Source of the DNA: Lewinella sp. LCG006
Lineage (GTDB): Bacteria; Bacteroidota; Bacteroidia; Chitinophagales; Saprospiraceae
DNA: 64,000 bases
Reading direction: 5' to 3'
Assembly: GCF_040784935.1 (NCBI RefSeq)
Contig: NZ_CP160680.1
Coordinates: 3,380,501-3,444,500, forward strand
Positions 12,601 to 17,900 of the stretch are shown here, in pieces (positions within the stretch are counted from its first letter, which is position 1; each line of letters starts with the position of its first letter). The translations under genes and the position numbers were made by a program. Under the pieces are notes generated by a model. It did not search any database and had not been told where the DNA came from. It saw only the letters and a list, made by a program, of their open reading frames with translations.

Positions 12601-13994
12601 GTGGCCCATTGGCAACCTTGGCGGTAGGTGCGAGTGACGCTACGACGTTCACAGCTTCTTATGTGATAACACAGGCGGACATAGATGCCGGTGGTGTTAC
12701 GAACCAGGCCACGGCTACGGGTACGGACCCGAACGGCAATCCTACCACGGATGTGTCTGATGACAATGACAATTTCGAGGACGATCCAACGGTGACGCCG
12801 CTGCCGATCAACCCAGCGATTGCAATCATCAAGAGCGGCACGTTCCAGGATGAGAGTGGTGATGGTTTTGCGCAAGTAGGGGAGACGATCACCTACGCGT
12901 TCACGGTGACGAATACGGGCAACGTAACCCTGACCAACGTCACGGTCACTGACCCACTGGTCACAGTCATGGGTGGCCCACTGGCAACCTTGGCGGTAGG
13001 TGCGAGTGACAACACGACGTTCACCGCGAGCTACGTGATTACTCAAGCGGATATAGATGCCGGTGGTGTTACGAACCAGGCTTTGGCTACGGGTACCGAC
13101 CCCAACGGTGATCCAGTAACAGATTTGTCTGATGACAACGATAACTTCGAGGACGACCCGACGGTGACGATCTTGATACCAGAACCATTGGTTAAGCTAT
13201 TGCCACGCGTAATGTTACAAGGTGCTCTTCTTGGTTCTCCTGACAACCTGATGCGTGATGATTTGAGACAGGACGGTGTGATTCCTACTACGGAGCCTTA
13301 CACTGCGCTTGGTTTCACCCATGTGAATGGTGGCGGAGAAACGATTAGTAACCCTGGGGTAGTATTTGCTGATTACGGCGCTAATTCAATTGTTGATTGG
13401 GTTTTTGTTGAGCTCAGAAGCGCAGTAGATCCTACGGAAGTAGTTGATACTCGCTCCGGGTTAGTGCAGCGGGATGGAGATATTGTGGAGGTAGACGGCG
13501 TTAGCCCGCTGTGTTTCACCCAATCTTCTCTGGGCAGCTACTACGTAGCGGTACGGCACCGCAACCACCTGGGAACGATGAGTGCTGATCCGATTGCAAT
13601 GTCGCCCACGGCAACGGTAGTTGATTTTGTTAACCTCGCTACTGAATTGTGGGAAAACACCCCTGCATTTGATGGCTTGGAGCAGATTACGGTCAATGGT
13701 CAGTACGCCTTATGGGCGGGCAACACCAATGCCAATCGCTCGGTTATTTATGCTGGTCAGGCCAACGATAAAGATCCGATTTTCAACGAGATTGATCAGG
13801 CCACTGCTAACTTCTTGCGCCTTCAAACTTTCATTTTGCCAGGCTACAATCTTGGCGATGTTAACCTGAGTGGTGAGACGATTTTCGCTGGGCAGAACAA
13901 TGATGTAGATCCGATTTTCAATAATGTTGATGGTCATCCCCGCAACTTTATTCGACTGCAGACTTTCGTAATACCTGAGCAATTACCACAATAA
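3645..13994 (+). CDS. Giant DUF11/DUF7507-like repeat surface protein, 24 tandem repeats
   Basis: A 3449-residue secreted protein. Residues 1-24 are a signal peptide ending LWGQ. Residues 25-207 form an N-terminal module (starting VTYGFIQDPNDP) shared with the two genes after the next terminator. Residues 208-3182 are 24 tandem copies of a 124-residue beta-sandwich-type repeat of the DUF11/DUF7507 kind. Each has IAIIKSGTFQD, an acidic (D/E)xxGDG turn, TYAFTVTNTGN and the acidic linker DDNDNFEDDPTVT. Residues 3183-3449 are the same C-terminal module as in the preceding gene, with DVNLSGET and NDVDPIFNN loops resembling calcium-binding dockerin motifs. No T9SS type A domain is seen. The likely role is a long extracellular stalk or adhesin; the acidic turns suggest calcium-dependent rigidity (inference). 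Reverse-strand reading frames over the array are repeat shadows. The repeat copy number should be treated as assembly-dependent. Confidence 0.93.
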   Translation: MKFHYSAISIVFLWLLSFSSLWGQNEVTYGFIQDPNDPLDITAVAYPNFTSNNVTISTAVFSFILPEGTVTDPAIPPLPGSGPFINITGSWTAQLLTEDLYDMFAGTTNGFGGYDVYQVVLQNSPSPNATSGAPIELFSFRLPNDCMSGNVEVLTNDGSIQQGVFAVFGANFNNQMSISVDDAPSMDIYAGNNPASFSLPCMLLTAEIAIIKSGTFQDESGDGFAQVGETITYAFTVTNTGNSLLTNVTVTDPLVTVMGGPLASLAIGASDATTFTASYVLTQADIDAGGVTNQATATGTDPNGDPVTDLSDDNSPLEDEPTVTPLPINPSIAIIKSGTFQDESGDGFAQVGETITYAFTVTNTGNVTLTNVTVTDPLVTVSGGPLATLAVGASDATTFTASYVLTQADIDAGGVTNQATATGTDPNGNPVTDISDDNDNFEDDPTVTPLPINPSIAIIKSGTFQDTNGDGFAQVGETITYAFTVTNTGNVTLTNVTVTDPLVTVSGGPLATLAVGASDATTFTASYVLTQADIDAGGVTNQATATGTDPNGNPVTDISDDNDNFEDDPTVTPLPINPSIAIIKSGTFQDTNGDGFAQVGETITYAFTVTNTGNVTLTNVTVTDPLVTVMGGPLATLAVGASDATTFTASYVLTQADIDAGGVTNQATATGTDPDGNPTTDISDDNDNFEDDPTVTPLPINPAIAIIKSGTFQDTNGDGFAQVGETITYAFTVTNTGNVTLTNVTVTDPLVTVSGGPLATLAVGASDATTFTASYVLTQADIDAGGVTNQATATGTDPNGNPVTDISDDNDNFEDDPTVTPLPINPAIAIIKSGTFQDTNGDGFAQVGETITYAFTVTNTGNVTLTNVTVTDPLVTVSGGPLATLAVGASDAMTFTASYVLTQADIDAGGVTNQATATGTDPNGNPVTDISDDNDNFEDDPTVTPLPINPSIAIIKSGTFQDESGDGFAQVGETITYAFTVTNTGNVTLTNVTVTDPLVTVSGGPLATLAVGASDATTFTASYVLTQADIDAGGVTNQATATGTDPNGNPVTDISDDNDNFEDDPTVTPLPINPAIAIIKSGTFQDTNGDGFAQVGETITYAFTVTNTGNVTLTNVTVTDPLVTVSGGPLATLAVGASDATTFTASYVLTQADIDAGGVTNQATATGTDPNGNPVTDISDDNDNFEDDPTVTPLPINPAIAIIKSGTFQDESGDGFAQVGETITYAFTVTNTGNVTLTNVTVTDPLVTVSGGPLATLAVGASDATTFTASYVLTQADIDVGGVTNQATATGTDPNGNPTTDVSDDNDNFEDDPTVTPLPINPSIAIIKSGTFQDTNGDGFAQVGETITYAFTVTNTGNVTLTNVTVTDPLVTVSGGPLATLAVGASDATTFTASYVLTQADIDAGGVTNQATATGTDPNGNPVTDISDDNDNFEDDPTVTPLPINPSIAIIKSGTFQDTNGDGFAQVGETITYAFTVTNTGNVTLTNVTVTDPLVTVSGGPLATLAVGASDATTFTASYVLTQADIDAGGVTNQATATGTDPNGNPTTDVSDDNDNFEDDPTVTPLPINPAIAIIKSGTFQDESGDGFAQVGETITYAFTVTNTGNVTLTNVTVTDPLVTVSGGPLATLAVGASDATTFTASYVLTQADIDAGGVTNQATATGTDPNGNPTTDVSDDDDNFEDDPTVTPLPINPSIAIIKSGTFQDESGDGFAQVGETITYAFTVTNTGNVTLTNVTVTDPLVTVSGGPIPTLAVGASDNTTFTASYVITQADIDAGGVTNQALATGTDPNGDPTTDVSDDNDNFEDDPTVTPLPINPSIAIIKSGTFQDESGDGFAQVGETITYAFTVTNTGNVTLTNVTVTDPLVTVMGGPLATLAVGASDATTFTASYVLTQADIDAGGVTNQATATGTDPDGNPTTDISDDNDNFEDDPTVTPLPINPAIAIIKSGTFQDESGDGFAQVGETITYAFTVTNTGNVTLTNVTVTDPLVTVSGGPLATLAVGASDATTFTASYVLMQADIDAGGVTNQATATGTDPNGNPTTDVSDDNDNFEDDPTVTSLPQNPEIAIIKSGVFEDESGDGVPQVGETITYTFTVINTGNVTLTNVTVTDPLVMVMGGPLATLAVGASDATTFTASYVIMQADIDAGGVTNQALATGTDPNGNPVTDLSDDNSPFEDDPTVTLLQDPSIAIIKSGMFQDESGDGFAQVGETITYAFTVTNTGNVTLTNVTVTDPLVTVMGGPLASLGAGAVDNTTFTASYVLTQADIDAGGVTNQATATGTDPLGDPVTDISDDNDNFEDDPTVTPLPINPSIAIIKSGTFQDESGDGFAQVGETITYAFTVTNTGNVTLTNVTVTDPLVTVMGGPLASLAVGASDNTTFTASYVITQADIDAGSVTNQATATGTDPNGNPTTDVSDDNDNLEDDPTVTSLPQNPAIAIIKSGTFQDESGDGFAQVGETITYAFTVTNTGNVTLTNITVTDPLVTVMGGPLASLAVGASDNTTFTASYVITQADIDAGGVTNQATATGTDPDGNPTTDVSDDDDNFEDDPTVTPLPINPSIAIIKSGTFQDESGDGFAQVGETITYAFTVTNTGNVTLTNVTVTDPLVTVMGGPLASLAVGASDNTTFTASYVITQADIDAGSVTNQATATGTDPNGNPTTDVSDDNDNLEDDPTVTSLPQSPSIAIIKSGTFQDESGDGFAQVGETITYAFTVTNTGNVTLTNVTVTDPLVTVMGGPLASLAVGASDNTTFTASYVITQADIDAGSVTNQATATGTDPDGNPTTDVSDDNDNLEDDPTVTSLPQNPAIAIIKSGTFQDESGDGFAQVGETITYAFTVTNTGNVTLTNITVTDPLVTVMGGPLATLAVGASDNTTFTASYVITQADIDAGGVTNQATATGTDPDGNPTTDISDDNDNFEDDPTVTPLPINPSIAIIKSGTFQDESGDGLAQVGETITYAFTVTNTGNVTLTNVTVTDPLVTVVGGPLATLAVGASDATTFTASYVITQADIDAGGVTNQATATGTDPNGNPTTDVSDDNDNFEDDPTVTPLPINPAIAIIKSGTFQDESGDGFAQVGETITYAFTVTNTGNVTLTNVTVTDPLVTVMGGPLATLAVGASDNTTFTASYVITQADIDAGGVTNQALATGTDPNGDPVTDLSDDNDNFEDDPTVTILIPEPLVKLLPRVMLQGALLGSPDNLMRDDLRQDGVIPTTEPYTALGFTHVNGGGETISNPGVVFADYGANSIVDWVFVELRSAVDPTEVVDTRSGLVQRDGDIVEVDGVSPLCFTQSSLGSYYVAVRHRNHLGTMSADPIAMSPTATVVDFVNLATELWENTPAFDGLEQITVNGQYALWAGNTNANRSVIYAGQANDKDPIFNEIDQATANFLRLQTFILPGYNLGDVNLSGETIFAGQNNDVDPIFNNVDGHPRNFIRLQTFVIPEQLPQ
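4266..13190 (+). repeat. 372-bp in-frame tandem array, 24 copies
   Basis: The IAIIKSG codons recur at 4266, 4638, 5010 and so on every 372 bp. The only exception is copy 16 (9846-10214), which is 369 bp, one codon shorter, and ends TLLQDP instead of TPLPINP. Copies 2-15 are close to one another. Copies 18-24 show a different flavour (ASDNTTF, VITQADIDAG, TSLPQNP). Identical long blocks recur at distances of several repeats, pointing to gene conversion or block duplication. Confidence 0.95.
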
Positions 13995-14010
13995 TTTGAT
14001 TTACTAATAA

Positions 14011-14043
14011 GGGGAAGCTGACTTTAGTCGGGTTCCCCATTTT
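14011..14043 (+). terminator. Hairpin terminator after the 24-repeat gene
   Basis: GGGGAA (14011-14016) pairs with TTCCCC (14033-14038). An inner TGAC/GTCG stem, allowing one G-U pair, closes a small TTTA loop. ATTTTA follows. It lies 17 bases after the stop codon. Confidence 0.6.
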
Positions 14044-14055
14044 ATGATAAATGAC

Positions 14056-14964
14056 ATGAAATACTTAAAGCAAAAATATCTTTTGTTTTTGTTGCTGTGC
14101 CTTTCTCAAGGACTGGTTACGGGGCTTTTCGCACAGTCGATTCGTTATGGTTTTGTACAGGATACGGAAAACCCATTGCGTATCACGGCGGTAGCTATCC
14201 CGAATTTTTCCTCGGACAATGTGACCATGGTGACGGCAGTTTTTTCCTTTTCAATACCGTCTGAAGTAGCGATTACCCCTTCCATCGAGGTGGTTCCTGC
14301 TGCTGGAGCTTTTGTGGATCATAATGGCAGCTGGTCAGCTCAAAAGCTCACTCCGCAGGTGTTTAACAGCGTTGGGCTGAACGGGCAAGCCTTACAAGGT
14401 AATGATGTTTACCAGGTCGTATTAAGAAGCTCTCCGGAGTTCAATAACATCGTTGAGGGGGAAGGAATTCCTCTGTTTTCCTTTACCCTGGTTGACGACT
14501 GCTACGAGGGAAATATTGAGGTGCTGACCAACGATGGTTTGATCAGAGGGGTAGTGCTGCAAAACCTGGGCGCTAATTTTAACAATCAAATGTCTGTAAG
14601 CATTGCGGATGAACCGGCGGTAGATATTTACGACGAAAAAGATCCTTTCAGTGCTCAAATAGCTTGTCCCTTGCTGCTTGTGTCGACGAACGAATACCAA
14701 GCGATAGCACCTAAGCTCAGGGTACAGCCAAACCCTGCAACAACTTCTACGACCGTAGTAATTACGTCTAATATTAGTGCTGAGGGAGAACTCATTCTCT
14801 ATGATGTAAGACAACGCGAGGTACTTCGGCAAAAGACTCATTTTATTCCCGGAATAAACACCCTGGAGCTAGATCTATCACAACTTCCTGCGGGGAGTTA
14901 CCTCCTGACCAGTAAAGCTGAAGACTTACTACTCAAAGCGAAACTGGTAAAAATCGATAATTGA
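14056..14964 (+). CDS. Secreted protein: shared N-terminal module plus T9SS type A sorting domain
   Basis: About 302 residues. The start at 14056 (MKYLKQKYLLFLLLCL) gives a clean signal peptide ending FAQ; an in-frame ATG at 14044 would add only MIND and abuts the upstream hairpin. The mature part begins SIRYGFVQDTENP and matches the N-terminal module of its neighbours (ITAVAxPNFSS, NDVYQVVL, LGANFNNQMSVS). The last 80 residues, starting LRVQPNPATTST, form a typical T9SS type A C-terminal sorting domain ending LLKAKLVKIDN. The protein is therefore predicted to be exported by T9SS and attached to the cell surface. It is the smallest member of the family here: module plus sorting tail with nothing between, which makes it the simplest subject for studying the module. 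It sits 12 bases before the next gene, so the two may be co-transcribed. Confidence 0.88.
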   Translation: MKYLKQKYLLFLLLCLSQGLVTGLFAQSIRYGFVQDTENPLRITAVAIPNFSSDNVTMVTAVFSFSIPSEVAITPSIEVVPAAGAFVDHNGSWSAQKLTPQVFNSVGLNGQALQGNDVYQVVLRSSPEFNNIVEGEGIPLFSFTLVDDCYEGNIEVLTNDGLIRGVVLQNLGANFNNQMSVSIADEPAVDIYDEKDPFSAQIACPLLLVSTNEYQAIAPKLRVQPNPATTSTTVVITSNISAEGELILYDVRQREVLRQKTHFIPGINTLELDLSQLPAGSYLLTSKAEDLLLKAKLVKIDN

Positions 14965-14976
14965 TAATTTAATCTC

Positions 14977-17900
14977 ATGTATAAAAAGACGAAAATGAAA
15001 CGACCATTACTTTTTTTACTGCTCCTGTTGAGCTTGGTTTTTACCGGCTCGATACATGGGCAAGGAATCACCTACGGGTTTCAACAAAGTGCGGGAGAAC
15101 CACAGGTGATCACCGCTTTGGCTTACCCTGATTTTTCCTCTACTGACGTGACGATCTCTACGGCAGTCTTTACATTTCTTTTACCGGAAGGTACGGTGAC
15201 CAATCCTTCGATAAGTCCAGCCCCTGCGGTGGGCTCATTTGTGGATATTACCGGACTGTGGGGAGCACAGCTGGTGGATCCTGCGACTTACGATATGCTG
15301 GGATTTGATGAAGCCGACCTGCAAGGAAACGACGTTTACCAGGTAGTGCTACAGAATTCACCGATACTGAACAATGTAGTCAATGGTACACCGATTCCTC
15401 TTTTTTCCTTTGAACTGCCAGAAGGTTGTAATGGAGGAAATATTCAGGTCTTGATCAATGACAGCGCGATCCAGCAAGCTATCTTCAACAATCTGGGTGC
15501 GAACTTCAATAACCAAATGTCCATGAGCATTGATAATGCTCCTAGTGAAGATATTTACGAAGACAATAATCCGGATAGCTTTATCATTCCCTGTGATTGT
15601 GACGATCCTATTGAAGTAGGCTGTATTGCTGATGTCAACGTAACCCTGGGAGCTCAATGCACAGCTACCATTGTAGCACCAATGGTAATCACTGGAAATT
15701 ATGCCTGTGCCGATGAAGTGATTGTGACGGTAGATGGCGGTAACTCTAATGTGATCACTGGTTGTGGTGAGCACACGTACATGGTAGAAATTTATGTAGA
15801 AGGCGAACTGGTTTACACCTGCTGGGGCAACATCTTCGCCGAAGACAAAACCAATCCAGTAGTTACTTGCCCAGCGAACACAAGCACCGTAACGCAGGAC
15901 TACGCTGCTCACCAAGCAAGCGGTAACCTCAATGCTGGCGATGCAACCTTGAACTTCAACAACTACAGCTGTTTGAACCAGGGCTTCCTGGCTGACGGTG
16001 TGCACAACTATGACGTAGTAACTTTCACTACGCCAGACTTTGCTATTCCTGTTGACGTATACACGATCCTGATGGAATCTGCTTGGGGAGATGGAAGCAT
16101 GTTCCTTTTCCAGGGTGGTTTCGATCCTACAGCACCATGTGAGAACCTCATCGGTTCCTCTGACGATGCTTTCGTACCTGGTGGAAATGTTTTCGATCCA
16201 GCACTACGTTTGAGCCTGCCTTTGTTGCCTAACACGACCTATACCTTGGTATTGACCAATTGGTTGACGACGCAGTTTGGTAACTGGACGGTAAGCATCT
16301 ATTCTGATAACAACACGGGTGTTTCTGGTCCAGAATTTACCCCTGTAAATATTACCGATACCCGTGATTTGGTATGTGAGGATATCGACTTCATCCGCTT
16401 CCAGACGCCTCAGTCATGGATTGCTAGTGCAGCTGGTGTATTGGACTTCACTGCTACACGTAACACCTTCTTCGGAGGTAGCACTGCAGCGTTGAACGCT
16501 TTCATCGCGAAAGTAGGTTTGACTGGTTTCCCTGTAGTTGGCGACAACTGTGGTCCGGTGAAAGTAACCCTTTCTGATGCAGTAAGCTCTGCTGGTGATT
16601 GTGGTGATGTAACGCTGACGCGTACCTTCACGGTCTCAGACCGTTACGACGGTGCCTGTGTTGGTGCTCCTCGCGTAGTAGCATGTACACAGACGATTAC
16701 CTTCCGTAAGCCAACGATTGGCGACTTGGTATTCCCACCATTTGTAGCTCCTTTGGAGTGTGATGAGAACTTCGCTGTTGATGCGAATGGCAACCCTCAT
16801 CCATCTGCATCTGGCTACCCTTGGATTCGTACGGCATTTGGTTTCTACGACCTTGATCAGACTTACTGTAACATCGGTGCATCTTACTCTGATGAGCCAC
16901 GTATCACTGTTTGTGAAGGTACTTACAAGCTCCGTCGTGAGTGGAACATCATCGACTGGTGTAACCCAGGTGGATCTGGTACCTTGAACCAATTGATCAA
17001 AGTATTTGATGCTACTGGTCCAGTTATTTCTGGTATTCCTAACGTAATCAACGTATCTACGTCACCATTCAGCTGTTTGGCGAACGTAGCGATTCCATGT
17101 CCTACCCTTACTGACGGCAACGGATGTTCAAGCGTAGCTGGCACGACTTACACGGTATTGGCTTTCGGCGAATCATTCTTCGCTGGTGGTGACTTGTGTG
17201 ACGGAGATGTAGTATCAGCACCAATTGGTGAGCACATCCTGATCATCTGTGCCGAAGATGCTTGTGGTAACGAAACTTGTGAAGAATACACGGTAGTGGT
17301 TACCGACGACATCGAGCCAACAGCTTCTTGTAACGACGACATCAACGTATCCATCGGTGGTGGTGATGTAGCCAACGGTATCGAAGGTATCGCGCGCCTC
17401 TTCGCTGCGGATGTTGACGAAGGTTCTAACGACAACTGTGGTGAAGTAACCTTGGAAGTACGTCGTAACTACTGGCGCAACAACACTTGTGATGCAAGTG
17501 CCAGCCGCTGGAGCCCATGGGGCGACTTTGTAGACTTCTACTGCTGTGATATCGACAACGAAATCACTATCGAACTACGGGTAACCGACGAAGCTGGCAA
17601 CACCAACATTTGCTGGCAGGTTGTTACTCCAGAAGATAAATTGAACCCATTCTGCTACGCACCAGCACCAGTCACCTTGACTTGTTCTGATCTGCCATTG
17701 GCTTTCCCTGGTGATATTGCTACGGCTTACGACGAAGACTTTGCTGCTACTTCTACCATGATGAGCGCGATCTTCGGCGGTGCTACCGGTACAGACAACT
17801 GTGCGGTGGATACCATCGTAGAGCGTACGCCAAACTTGCAGGTTAACGATTGTGGTTGGGGAACCATCACGCGTCGTTTCGAAGCTTGGCAATTGCGCCC

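Noticed and set aside
4478-13046. Many recurring reverse-strand frames of 60-200 codons (for example MIVSPTCAKPSPLSSWNVPL) over the repeat array
   Set aside because: They repeat with the 372-bp period of the forward gene, have no signal or motif of their own, and exist only because the forward repeat lacks stops in the opposite frame.
4266-13190. CRISPR-like periodicity
   Set aside because: Unit of 372 bp, in frame, no short repeat/unique spacer alternation, no cas genes.
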